Shown here: positions 1 through 12,695 of the stretch, piece by piece | How positions within the stretch are numbered: position 1 is the stretch's first letter | Layout of the letters: the number at the start of each line of letters is the position of its first letter | Source: Malus domestica | Taxonomy: Eukaryota > Streptophyta > Magnoliopsida > Rosales > Rosaceae | Direction of reading: 5' to 3' | DNA: 64,000 nt | NCBI RefSeq assembly: GCF_042453785.1 | Contig: NC_091677.1 | Location: 7,535,501-7,599,500, forward strand | Made by a program: the position numbers and the translations under genes | The notes under the pieces: generated by a model | Seen by the model: the letters and a program-made list of their open reading frames with translations, nothing else | What the model was told of the DNA's origin: nothing | Databases searched by the model: none

Positions 1-2031
1 GGTGAGTGGACCAAGTTCATATACATACATAATGCGAAAACAATTATAAACATACTAACCCCCAGGTTTATATATAATGAGAACTACTAGCCTAATAAAT
101 GATAGGTTTTCTGAACTTTAGCATGCCATAAAACATCTCAACAGGTAAAATGCGAAAAAAACATCATATAAATCATTGTGTGTATCGTCTCGTAAATGCG
201 GTGTGCTGCTAGTAAGATCACTGAATAAATATATATCTCCCGACCCTATGCCAACACCGTGGTCTCTACGCCCGTAGCCAGATATTACCAACTCCAGGCC
301 CAATGCCTGCTTCGTGTCCCTCAGCCCGTAGCTAGGGATTATTTCTCCCAGCCTAATTGCCAACACTAGATCCTCGCCCCAGGTTGCATAGTGTCCACTA
401 GGTACGCACAAATAGTTACGCCTCTCATAAATAACCATTTCATAGTATAAAATCATCCATCGTGTATACTATAAAGAGGGGTTTCTAAAACATGTTCTAG
501 CATCCTATCATCATCCATCAGATAGTCTACCAGTTCATGGTTTTTATAGAAAATACGATATATTAAAATATAGCTCAATATAGGCCAACAATTAAATTCC
601 TCACCAAAAACACAAGACGAAAATCAACAAATTCAATAAACATGCTTAGCATAAAATCAGTTCATAAACTCGTAAGGCATGCTATTCATTTATACAATTG
701 AACTATAAAATCATGTAAATTTTAGAAGGGGTCCATTCACCGTACACCGATGGTGCAAAGCTATACCAACAGGACTAATAGAATCATCGTTCATATTTGC
801 ACCTATTCACATAAAGGAATACCTTTAGTCAAATTCTATTTAAACGGTTGAATTTGGGAAAACTAACTTTAAAGACGGGTCCAGAACGTCGAAATTAGCC
901 TAGGAGAGGTCCCAGACGAAACCCCGAAAAATAAAGTCTAAAAGTCAACGTTGACCGGTCAAAGTCAAAGTCAACGCTGACCTTTGACCGAGTCAATGGT
1001 CAAAGGTCAACTAGGCTTGGATTTGGGTTGGGCCGAATTTAAGGCTTAGGTCTTTGGGTTTGGAGGATTTAGGGAAATAGATTTAGGATGTTGGGTTTTT
1101 AGGTTTTGAGCTTAAAGCTCTTATCAGAAATGGCCCAAGGGCCCTAAGGGTTTTTGGGTTCAACAAAAGGGCACAGGCCAAAGCCCTTAAATGTAATGGC
1201 TCAAAAGGGCCTTTAGGTTAAAAAGGCTTAGGCCTTAACAAATAAGGCCCAAAGGCCTTACTTTAAACCGAAAACAAAAATAAATAAATAAAATAAATAA
1301 ATAAAAGAATTAGGTTTGGGCTGCAACGGGCCTAAGGCCCAAGGGTTTAGAACGGCCTGAAAAGCCTGGGTTCGACGGAGATACACGCCGGAGCTTTCCC
1401 AGCTCCGACCGACTGCAACCAAAGGTCCAAAGCTCTGATCTACACACCAAAATGAAGTATAGAGAGAGAGAAAAAGGTTAGTACCCTTGGTTCGCCGTAG
1501 ATCGGCTGGGAAGTGGCCGGATTCCCCTCGACATCCATGATTTCGCCGGAGATGGAAGTGGGTTCCTCCGAGTCAATCTCGTTCTAAAAACCTTACAAAT
1601 TAACAAGATTACACTCAAAATCACATCCAAGCTTTAATCTAGAACAGATAGAGAGAGACCCGAGGTTTACCTAACCAGAAAAATGAAGAAATCTCGCCGG
1701 AGAGCTCCGGGGTTTCCTCGAGTTGTGCAGCGACATGAGAGAGAGAAAAAGACGAGGTTTGATGATGATAATGGTTGATTTCCTCGTGCAGGTACGCAGT
1801 TGGGTGTGTGTGGGTGTGTTTCTAAGGGAAAAGATGAGAGAGTTGCAAAGAGTTTCGAAGAGAGAGAAAGATATACGGGATAGGGAAGAAGGAGAGGGAC
1901 AGAGAGAAGAAAAGAGGGGTCACGGGGTGGGGGGACCGAAAAAGAGAAAAGGGAGAGAGTTAGGATGCTGCCACGTGGCGGTTTAGGGTGAAACCACATA
2001 TAATATCAATAATTGGGGGGTGGTTGTAACA
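1..2031 (-). mobile_element. Gypsy-type long LTR, minus strand, cut by window start
   Basis: The right edge reads, on the minus strand, TGTTACAACC, a typical start of a long plant Gypsy LTR, and the first 745 bases match (diverged) the solo LTR at 28.1-34.4 kb, including the GTGAGTGGACC block and the matching GGTCCATTCAC block. The interior (about 900-1400) is rich in AAGGGCC/AGGCCC words with no credible gene. The element runs off the left end, so whether it is a solo LTR or part of a longer element cannot be seen. Lineage (Del/Tekay chromovirus) is inferred from the ends only. Confidence 0.6.
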
Positions 2032-2932
2032 TGTGCAGTGTCGGCGCGTGGACCTCATGCGCCGCCGAAGCTGCCACCTTGCGGTGGCGCATGACCGTAC
2101 CCGAGGTCATTTTTATGTTTTTCGATGTCCTGAATCCATTTATGATGTCTATTTCCTGAAATTCAATCGTTTGAGTATAGTTTTATCAATTGTACCCTTT
2201 ATGTGCTTAGGTGGGAATATTAGCAACGATTCTGTCATCCCTATTTCGTACGACTCTTTGACGACGAAGTATTTGTGAGTGGACTCCTTCTAAAATGCAT
2301 GTTTTATTAGTAGAAATGCTTACAAGCATGATTTAATATTTACGTTTTACATTTTACGAAACATTTTATAAGTAAATTGGATTTACATTATATGATTATC
2401 ATGCTATATTGAGAATATTTTGAAATATCATATTTTATCGAACTTATGTTCTTTGTAGTATATATGATGGATGACTATATACTATTTATGAACATGTTTT
2501 CTTTACATTTCTTTATAGTATATACGATGGATGACTATATGTTATGATGATGATTTTGAGATATATGTACTTATGTTTGGAAATAGTATGTTCAATGTTT
2601 TGTGCATATCTAGAGGTCACTGTTTTTCTTACGGGTAATGAAATATATAGGCCTTCGGGTCGGGTGATATATAGGACTTCAGGTCGGGTGATGTAGGGGC
2701 CTTCGAGTCGATTGAAAATTTATATATAGGCCATCAGGTCGATTTGAAGATTTATATATTGGCCTTTAGGTCGGGTGATGTAGGGGCGATTATGATACCA
2801 CTAGTTAGCACACTATATACGAGATATGTTTTATGAAAGGTTTTATGGCATGCTAGGGTTTTCGGAAAACCTATCACATATTATGCTATTAGTTTTCATA
2901 AAACTTTGGAGTTAGTATGTTGATAACTGTTT

Positions 2933-2974
<42 letters not shown>

Positions 2975-3402
2975 ACTTGGTCTACTCATGTTCGTTTTGC
3001 GCCCCCTCAAGACATAGGAACAAGGAATACGATTCAAGATACGAGACATTCCCCTACCAGTGATACCATGTCATCCTCTCTGCTTGACATCTATTGTAAT
3101 GCACTTCTCTATCTTACCTTCCGTTTGTACTCTGGATTGGTTGTATGCTGTAAACATGTCATGCATTATCATTAGATTAATTGTTGGGAGTTGAATATTA
3201 ATATTGTGATAGTATCTTCACGTAGGAATGAATAGTCACATCCTATTATTTTGCTACAATTTATGTAGTTTGAACGCAATTTATACGCATGAGTTACTTG
3301 TTCTCAACATATGCATTCATTAAATAGCTTGCGTCACCTTCTGGTGTCCACCAGCACGTGACCATTCCGATGTCCCTTGGACATAGGGATCGGGGCATGT
3401 CA
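2032..3402 (+). mobile_element. Gypsy-type LTR of the same family, plus strand, 5'-truncated
   Basis: This stretch aligns in the opposite orientation to the LTR at 1-2031 and to the reverse complement of the LTR at 28.1-34.4 kb: it has GTGAGTGGACT near 2275, the GCGCCCCCTCA block near 3000 and ends GATCGGGGCATGTCA at 3402, a typical 3' LTR end. Its 5' part is missing exactly where the minus-strand LTR begins, so the left element probably inserted into this one. An AT dinucleotide run lies at about 2934-2971, at the same internal place as an AT run in the 28 kb copy. Confidence 0.6.
2934..2971. repeat. AT microsatellite
   Basis: Uninterrupted AT dinucleotide run inside the LTR; a related AT run lies at the equivalent place in the LTR copy near 28.5 kb, so the tract is an inherited part of this LTR family. 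Confidence 0.9.
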
Positions 3403-3897
3403 TGTTAGTTGCAGTAAAATAGGATTTTGAGAAGAAATATGTTGTATATATAAAGATGGCAAAAACAGCAATGGTGTTTTTGATCTTTTGGATTAACAAG
3501 TCTTTCTGTACATAACCCCATTTGCCATTAGATCCATGGGGTGCCCTTTCATCCAGTATTCTTTCTGCAAAGACACAATCTTTGTGCAACCAACAGATTT
3601 TGAACATGAAATTCCCGTGCTCGAAAGACGGAGAAATGCTGCGAACCACCGTCTGGTTGTTGTGCTTTCGTGATTTCAATGCTGCCTAAATTCGTGTAGC
3701 ACAATGAAGAATAGGGAGTACTTGACAGATACAAAGAAATTACCACAAAAACTTGAAGGCCAATTTCATCTGCACACATGGTTTTAGCACTACTGCATTA
3801 CTTGAACTCCAAGCAACCTTTAATTTGCTTCCAAACACAACCAAAGCATAAGGAAATTTTTTTCCAAATTAAATTTTAGCTACTCTATATGAAAAAA
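3403..3897. other. 3' flank of the formin gene, no gene seen
   Basis: Short unrelated reading frames only. The part nearest 3898 is probably the 3' UTR of the minus-strand formin gene. No RNA gene or repeat recognised. Confidence 0.5.
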
Positions 3898-6800
3898 CTA
3901 GGTCTCATCATCTGAACTGAAACCCTCCTCCACCCGCCGTTCTGCAATTGCTGGAAAGAGCCGTTGACGCATATCTGTAGGTGGTGGCTGACGATTTTTT
4001 GGAGTTGTTTCTGTCGCTGTTGGGACTTGACGCATAGCTGTAGGTGGTGGTTGACGAATTTCTGGAGTTGTTTCTGTTGCTGTTGGTGCCTGGGCCTCTG
4101 TAGGTGGTGCTTGACGATTTTCTGGAGTTGTTTCTGTCGTTGTTGGTGCCCGGGCCTCTTTCTTGGCATTCTTCGCCGCCCTCATTGTTGAATTTCGAAC
4201 CTCTGTGCATATCTTGTTTAGAATTACCAAGAAATCACGGACAATCGCAAATAAGCGAATGCCTTCATCCCTCCCTGCGTTCCCGTGGAAGTAATCCGCT
4301 GTGCTTTTCACAAGAGCAGTTATCCTCTTTTCTTCTTCCAACAACCATGTAATATCAGATTCTGCGTGCTCCACAAAACTGACTAGTGTGCGTTGGAATT
4401 CACTATCTTCATCCAGATTCTTCATCTCAACATTTATAAAATCTCGAGTTTTGGTTAGTGATTGGCCAAGATTTGCAACTGTCGACACTAGGCTATCAGC
4501 ATCTACAAGTGCCGCCTTTTTCACATCTTCAAGTTCATCGCTTAAACCTGAGACAACCTGAAGACCGAGGCTACACAAGTGCTCCTCTGATTCATCATTG
4601 ACATCCTCAGCTATGTCCTCTGTACTCAAGTTTGACATGCTCCGGCTTTCTCTGGCTGTGCGAATAGCTCTTCGACCCTCAGAACGGATGATCTCTTGAA
4701 CAACAAAGTGCATGAGTGTGGTTTTGCCATCAGTGCCTCTTACATCAGCAAGTTTCAAAAGTGTATCAAGCCTAAATGCCTGTGCACCACCACGGTAGGT
4801 GCCATCATTCATACGGTTTCCAGTTTTAAGAACCGCTTCTAAAAGTTTTAAGAATAGCCTGTTCTTTCTGAGTTTGTTGCAAGCAACCTGACATTTACGA
4901 CGAGGAATAGTAAGATAACAGAGAAACATTGAGGTTTCTTTGACTGGCTATAATCGTTCAAGAGATATAGTGCTAGTATCTCACCTCTAAAGTTATAAAG
5001 GACTCTTTAGTGGTAGAAACGTCCTCTTGGAGGGAACACATGAACAACAGTGACTCCATGCGCTTAAAAGCAAATGGTATGTCAACCATGACTTTGAGGA
5101 ACCGCTCTGCGGTACCAAGTTGAGCAATATCGCCTGTGAATAACCTAAGCTTCAATTCTTCTTCTGCAGTCGGTGCCATCTTCAGCAAGGTTTGGAGGAA
5201 CTCCACAGGAAGCTCATTACCTGACTCAATCAATAAAGGAAATAACTATGTTACAGATAAGAAATATCACATAGACTAGCCCATCGTTCTTTATAACTTA
5301 TTAAACATGGTAGTTCCTGTTTTTATTCAATTCAAACATGGTATTTTTGAATTCTTAATTTCTGAGGTTCCATGTTATGTTCTTTCCTTTTAGGTTTTTA
5401 TTCTTCGTAACATGATAATCGAGTTTTTATTCGATTAAACATGGTAGTTTCTATTTTGTACATGGCCCCGACTTATTCTATTTCTTCTCATATTTTGGTA
5501 CTTGGAATCAAAATTGGAGAAACATAACATGGAACTTCATAGTGGCAAACGCCGAAGGATGAAGAGTTGATCACATGTAAAGAGCATACAAAATGGAATA
5601 TATCCTAGAAACATTTCTCACGACGAGAGAAACAGAGAGAGTCACCTTCTCGGAGGGCATCAGCAACTTCTTCCGTTGTCACATTCAATGCTCGTAGAAG
5701 AATTGCAAGATTTTGTGCTTTCTTTCTGTCAATAATTTGAATATACTGGACTGCAGGTTCTAAGGCTGATGGTTCCTTCTTCCGATCATTTTTAGCTTTA
5801 TCCACTGCGTTATAACCAAATAGCGACTCTATCTGCTCCTCATTGAATCTGTAAATAAGTTGGAAGTTAAATTGCAGTTTCTTTAAGTAATTTTGTGGAT
5901 GAAAAATTCGATCCATCAAGAGAAAGTAAAGCCTTACTGGAATGATCCTGCACTGATCTCATGCCAGACCATTGACTGATCCGAATTGGCATTAACCTTA
6001 TCCCAGAAAAATGGCTTTAGCTTGGTCTTTTGAGATCCCTCAGCATCCATATCGCCACTATCGCCACTGTTTGCTTTGCGATTAGGTCCTATAGGTGGAC
6101 GGTTGATCTTACCGGCCAATGGTTTCGGTGGAGGTGCAACTTTTGGAGGTGGTGGGGCTTTAGGACGAGGAGGAGGAGGTGGTGGTGGACCTGGTGGTTC
6201 AGGCGGCGGAGGAGCTTGTCTTCCAGGGGGAGGTTTTAGGGGAGGAATTGACCCTCCTGCCATGGCTTCTGATGTAGTTGCATCACCCGGTGCAGATTCG
6301 TTGTCTTTTTTCATGGCCATATTGTTTACAAAATTTGCGTTAGTGCCAAACTCTTTGTTACCGGAGCTTTCTAAACTAGTAGACTTCTGAGAAGAACCTG
6401 TGGCATTCAAAGATTGTGACACGCCTCAAAATGCGAAGAAAATCATCATCAATCAGCGCAAGAGATCAGAGAATTGCATACATACCAGCGGATAATGTGA
6501 GAAGAGGCCTGTCATCATTTGGTCCATTTCTTGGACCAATTTTTCGGCTTCTCCTTTTCTTCACACAGCAGAAACAGATAAGTGCAACAATGACAAGTGT
6601 TACTACTGCAATTCCAACAATAGCAATTAGTTTAATCACACCGCTGTTATCCTTTTGTGGCGCCTTTTGTTTTCCGGATGAGGGATTCTTCGCTGGTGGA
6701 TTTTTCTTTTTTGGTGAGGCATTCGCATCCTTTGATGTTGGATTTTTCCTTTTCGACGAGGGATCCTTTGATGCAGGATTTGGACTAGCACGTAAAGTAG

Positions 6801-7579
6801 TATGAGTTCGTTTAGAAGGTGAGGGTGAAGGTGCTTGATGTCTAGGCAACTTAGCAGCAGGGCCAGGAGCTATAACTGGAGTAGGCCCTGGAGCTAGAGA
6901 TGGAGAAGGGCTTGGCGTTGTTAGCCTATGCGAATCACTGGCCAAATGTCTTCTAGGAGCATCGGGCCACCCTAAAAGCCACTCTAAGTAGTTGATGAAC
7001 CAATTTTTCGAGGTAGCCTTTTTTCCAGAAGCACGAAGCAGAAGCCCTTTCTTTCTTAAGCAATCAAAAAATGTTTGTTTCACATGAGGAGGAAGAACTA
7101 AAACTGCATGGTGTATGTTGCTTTTCAATAAGAACGTTGTTTCAGAGTCAGCGGCTGCTTCCTGTGGAATGTACAAGTTAAAATTTTTGACAGCATCTTT
7201 CACGTCTATCAGTTCTTTCCTGCAATGAAGCCATGCCTGCTCTACCTGTAGTCAAATTTATCCCTAATTAAATTCATACAACTATATACGTATCTACCAA
7301 ATTACTATCCCCATTACGAAATGGCAAAATGTTCAACCTTGAAATTAGTCATAACATGGCTAAATGCATGAAAAGGAGAAATAATCAGCACAAAAAATAA
7401 TTTAGAGGGTAATTCCATACCATGTCTTCGTCTATCTCCTCCGAAAGCCAATCGCCACCATTGCCGGGAAACGTTTCTTTAGTCCTCCTCACCCCCTCCG
7501 ACGCCCCTATCACCAATGCACAAAGCAGAATCACAAAAACAACCGCATAACCGTCTCTTCTCATTTCCACCCCGTCCAT
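3898..7579 (-). CDS. class I formin-like protein (FH1/FH2), six exons
   Basis: Exons, minus strand: 7579-7421, 7245-6486, 6424-5938, 5848-5646, 5220-4985, 4887-3898; all junctions have GT/AG and phases fit, giving 944 residues. The protein has an N-terminal signal peptide (about residues 1-27), an extracytoplasmic Ser/Pro/Lys-rich part, one membrane helix (about 255-280, IAIVGIAVVTLVIVALIC) followed by a basic KKRRSRK stop-transfer, a proline-rich FH1 (exon 3) and an FH2 domain (from LKPFFWDKVNA through exon 6, with LEAVLKTGNRMN and FRLDTLLKLADV). Class I plant formins sit in the plasma membrane or endomembranes, anchor to the wall and nucleate/elongate actin using profilin-actin bound to FH1. 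The start is the first ATG before the signal peptide. The C-terminal tail carries three copies of a ~20-residue Thr/Pro/Gln-rich repeat. No disabling change seen; nearest Arabidopsis subgroup not determined. Confidence 0.93.
3960..4165 (-). repeat. in-frame ~60-bp tandem repeat in formin tail
   Basis: Three imperfect units of about 60 bases in the last exon of the formin gene encode repeats built around TETTPENRQAPPT. Unit length is a multiple of three, so copy-number change keeps the frame. It lies C-terminal to the FH2 domain. Confidence 0.85.
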
Positions 7580-8240
7580 ATATTTTCCTTCTCATTTCAT
7601 CGAACTTGTGGCACAAACCTCCAATTTTCCCTCCAACAAAACAGAAACGAAACGTTTCCAAATTGAAAAAATCAAATACCAGCCTCCAAGCTCCACCTGC
7701 AACAATGGCGGCCGCGCGCTTCTGCTCCTCCTCCCAAAGTGATTAAAAATCTTCAATTTTGACGACAACCCACGTCAGATTTCTCAGCTCCGAGAAGAAC
7801 CCACAATGTTTTAAACCATCTCGATCGGAAAATCCGAGACGTTGAAGATTTGAACGTGGAGATATGAACATGCAAAAACAACAATGCCTGAAAAATAAAT
7901 TTATACTTTTTGATACGTCAGAGCATTGTTGTGTTCACGACCGCCATTGATAAATGCAATAAAAAAGATGAATCAAAACATAAAGTCATGGGGGGCTGTA
8001 AACTAATTCAACCCCAGAAGGATTTTAGCTAATTTGGATTTTTTTTAATAATATTTTTGTGTTTAGATTTTTGTTCGCCGGCATGTTTCTTGTTTTTCGG
8101 GGGTTTAGGAGAAGAGAGAAAGAGAATGACGCGTAATATAAGACGTGAGGAGAACAATGTGGGACGCCCATGATTGTCTTTAGACTTATTTTGGTCATTT
8201 GTCTCTTGAGCTCCTTTCTGGCTTTTACAATACTTGCCTT
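7580..8240. promoter_or_regulatory. upstream region of the formin gene
   Basis: Holds the presumed 5' UTR and promoter of the minus-strand formin gene. CT/AG-rich near the start codon; no convincing TATA box or named operator could be assigned by eye. Overlapping short frames are not credible genes. Confidence 0.35.
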
Positions 8241-8319
8241 CAATCAACTTTTTGTTTTTCTAATTTTTTTTCCTTATCTAATACTTTCCATATTTTTATC
8301 CTAAATTTAGCTTCCACGT

Positions 8320-8412
8320 TTTTTTATTAGAGTAGAGGGCAAAATTTGAACTTAAGCTCTCGAGTTAAGTGATAAATAATATTAATCAATTGAGTTACAA
8401 ACTCTTATATTT
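8320..8412 (-). mobile_element. possible tRNA-derived SINE fragment
   Basis: Read on the minus strand the stretch has an A-box-like GTAACTCAATTGATTAA and, about 30 bases on, a B-box-like AAGTTCAAATTTT, followed by a T/A-rich tail. This is the layout of plant tRNA-derived SINEs, but both boxes are diverged and no target duplication was found. Confidence 0.35.
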
Positions 8413-9557
8413 CATTGTTGTTTAAAGAACGTTTAAGGAACTCATTTTCTTAGCACTTGAGTTTGAATCCCCCCCCTCGTTTAAAAACGTTACGATGGTA
8501 GTCGCAATTATCTTGCCTCTCTGCACTACTGCTTCTCTGAAGTGCGTAGAAGTTTTGGCTGTTTATATACAAATATTTGATTGCCATACGTATACATATA
8601 TAACATGTAACAATGTTGCTCATCAGCTAGCAAACGATGCTTTTTAAGTTGTATACTTGTAGTAGGGATACAGTATGGATAGAAGACGTTCCGACTTGGT
8701 TGGAGGTCTTTGTAGTAGAAGATGTACCTGTGCCCCTTGATTTGGGTTCAATGAAATCAATCATTCACCCAAAAACAAAAAAAATTATTTGTACAATTGA
8801 AGCAAGTCTTTATTCATTTTTTGTGTAGTAATAAGGGTAATTAGCAGGAATGATTTTAGATATTTGGTTGCAAAAATGATCAGTGTTTATTATATCTGTC
8901 ATTATATTAGATTTAGGATCGTTATGTGGTTGTTATGTCATCGTTGAGTCATCGATATATGACTAATATGTCGTCGTTACTAAAAACTGATCAGTTCTCC
9001 AACTAAATGATCGATCATTCATGCTAATTTGCCCTTTTAAGAAGTGTAATATTGCATTTAGCATACTATCAAACATCTATCGTTTACATATGCATGTGTG
9101 AATGATAACATTTTAAGAAGTGTAATATTGGACTAAGCATATGTCTATAAAACTAAAATCTATTTAAAATTGTTTTCACTCTGGACTTGTACTTGTAGGT
9201 CTCGTTGTTGCTTAGGATTGTATAACTCACTAAACTAAATGAATGTTAAATGGAAATATGGATATCAACTTTCATATTTGTCCAAGTAAAGGTAGATGAT
9301 AGAGAAATCATGCCGAAAAATTATTTATCCTAATTAATCCCCACAAAATAGTGGGAATTGAGGGACAAGTTTTCTTCATGACTTCTCTATCTTTTATCTT
9401 CACCTAGATAAAATATACAAATTGAAATTTATATTTTCATTCAATATTCACTGAATCTAGTGGGTTATCCAAGTCAAACCAATCCAAAACCACAAACGAG
9501 CATTTAAACAAGTCCAATAGTACGTTATAATAAGAGTTGTTCATTAAACAATCAATC
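8413..9557. other. intergenic, no gene seen
   Basis: AT-rich. Two near-identical stretches (TTAAGAAGTGTAATATTG near 9038 and near 9113) form a small local duplication. A 63-codon frame at 8637-8828 has no recognisable feature. Confidence 0.5.
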
Positions 9558-9630
9558 GGGGATGTAGCTCAGATGGTAGAGCGCTCGCTTAGCATGCGAG
9601 AGGTATGGGGATCGATACCCCACTTCTCCA
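9558..9630 (+). tRNA. tRNA-Ala (anticodon AGC)
   Basis: A 73-base cloverleaf: acceptor GGGGATG, D arm GCTC-AGATGGTA-GAGC, anticodon stem CTCGC/GCGAG around TTAGCAT with anticodon AGC at 9591-9593, T arm with GGTTCGAATCC-like ATGGGGATCGATACCCC, and acceptor 3' strand ending in discriminator A. The internal A box (TAGCTCAGATGG) and B box are intact, and a run of six T from 9634 is a good RNA polymerase III terminator. No CCA is encoded, as expected for a eukaryotic nuclear gene. It looks functional and decodes GCU/GCC alanine codons in the cytosol. Confidence 0.95.
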
Positions 9631-9735
9631 TCCTTTTTTAAGCTTTTCGGTTTTTTTTTCACTTTTTTTAATGAGAGAGGCAAAAGAGGGAGAGGAAACT
9701 GAAATGCCGGCCATCTTCACGAGCTTTTCAAATAT

Positions 9736-9743
<8 letters not shown>

Positions 9744-9768
<25 letters not shown>
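9744..9768. repeat. CA microsatellite
   Basis: Run of CA dinucleotides just downstream of the tRNA gene and upstream of the PPR pseudogene start. Confidence 0.85.
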
Positions 9769-9773
<5 letters not shown>

Positions 9774-9845
9774 CAAAAAATCTCTCTGCACCTTCACTCT
9801 CCATCTCAAACAACAATCTCTCAGCCCACCATTCACTTCCCTGCA

Positions 9846-10971
9846 ATGCGGAACCACCTTCAATCCCTCGCCAAAACCAAATCCTTCCCAAAAGGCCAGC
9901 AGCTCCACGCCGTCGCCGTCACCACAGGAAATCTCAACAACAACACCTATCTCTGCACCAAGCTCGCCGCTTTCTAATCAAGCTGTGGTAAAATGCCGCA
10001 GGCGGAGGTGATTTTTGATGGCATTATACTGAAATACTCGTTCCTGTGGAATTTCTTGATCAGGGGTATGCCTGCAATTGCTGTTCGTTCAAGTCTCTGG
10101 TTTTGTACCTTGAAATGCTTAGTTCTGGACAGAAAGCGAACAATTCTACGTACCCTTTTGTTCTCAAGGCGTGCGGCAATCTGTTGGTTTTTGGAAATTG
10201 GGAGGAGGGTTCATGGGGAGGTTGTGGTTAGTGGGTTGGAGTCGGATATTTATGTGGGCTAATGCTCTTCTTGCAATGTACTAGAAGTTCAGGGATATGG
10301 GGTTGGCAGGGCGTGTAGATGACGCATATTAAGACCATGGAAGTCAAAACCTAGCAGTGATACATGGGCTGCACTTCTTTCTGCTTGCAGGCTACACAAG
10401 AATGTTATGTTAAGCTGGCGGACATTGCAGCACAAAAAGTTCCGAAATGAACCCAAATGGAGTGGGGAGCTACATTTGCCTTTCCAACATTTATGCTTCT
10501 GAGAAGAGATGGGATGATGTGGAAAGAGTGAGAGCCAATGTGAGAAGGAAGGGAATGAAGAAACACCCGGCTACAGCTTGGTGGAGTTAGACAAGAAGGT
10601 TCACAGGTTTTTGGTTTGAGATAAGTCACACCTACTGACACGATATATTTATGCCAAGTTAAAAGACTTGAATCTGCAGCTCAAGGAAGCTGGGATACAA
10701 GCCTGACACCACTTCAGTATTCTATGACGTTTAAAGGGAAGTAAAGGAGAAGATGCTTTGGGATCATAGCGGAGACTTGCGATTGCTTTCGCCCTTATTA
10801 ACCCAACCAGGGACAACAATCAGGATAACCAAGAATCTTCGTGTATGTAGCGATTGCCACACAGTAACAAAAATGATCTCTATGCTTATGAATCGAGAGA
10901 TTATAATGTGAGATATCCGTAGGTTTCACCACTTTAGACATGGAGTTTGCTCTTGTGGGGATTATTGGTGA
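9846..10971 (+). pseudogene. DYW-type pentatricopeptide repeat (PPR) pseudogene
   Basis: The 5' part from the ATG at 9846 translates to a PLS-type PPR start (GQQLHAVAVTTG... YLCTKLAAF, then FDGIILKYSFLWNFLIRG). The 3' part has the E/E+ region (YICLSNIYASEKRWDDVERVR) and a DYW domain: ITKNLRVCSDCHTVTKMIS and the closing SCGDYW just before TGA at 10969-10971. DYW proteins edit C to U in organelle RNAs. This copy is clearly dead: an in-frame stop follows CTKLAAF, further stops and frame changes occur throughout, and it is only about 1.1 kb where family members are usually 1.8-2.7 kb, so most of the central PPR repeats are deleted. The absence of introns is normal for the family. It is not a processed copy as far as can be seen (no A tail). 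Confidence 0.85.
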
Positions 10972-11294
10972 ATGATACTGTCATAAGATTATCTGTACAT
11001 TCATTCCATGGAAAATACAGATTCTTTTATTTAAACAGCAGACATCTCAAATTGTTTTGACATTGCCACCCTATGCCAATTTATTGGTTGCTTCACTCCC
11101 AGCTTGGCAGTTGTATCGCTTAACTAGAGAGAAGATTTTTCTTATCAAATTAGAGAGTAGCCCACCAAGTCCACCAGCTCCACCACTGACACTCATATCT
11201 GTTTCTTTATCCCATGGGAATGGCTCCAATGCTTTGGTTGCTTCCAGAAGATCTTCAATCGAAATCTCTGGTTTCGACTGTTTCAGAGGACCTA

Positions 11295-11738
<444 letters not shown>

Positions 11739-11943
11739 TTATTTGTTAGTGATGCGCTTTTACTTTCCATATTTTTCTCATTGACAATAGTATAAATTCG
11801 TTAAGATACATATTTGATTCCGAACCTGGGTGTTACTGGACATCAAGAATCGAATTTCATTTTTCTGATTCTGTATACTTGTAAAACTGAAGAAAGATAA
11901 ATTTTTGTAGGGTTTTCCAGGAGAATCATTTCAACATGTTTTA

Positions 11944-12695
<752 letters not shown>

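Noticed and set aside
6076-6390. Gly-rich plus-strand frame of 104 codons
   Set aside because: It is the antisense of the polyproline FH1 region of the formin gene.
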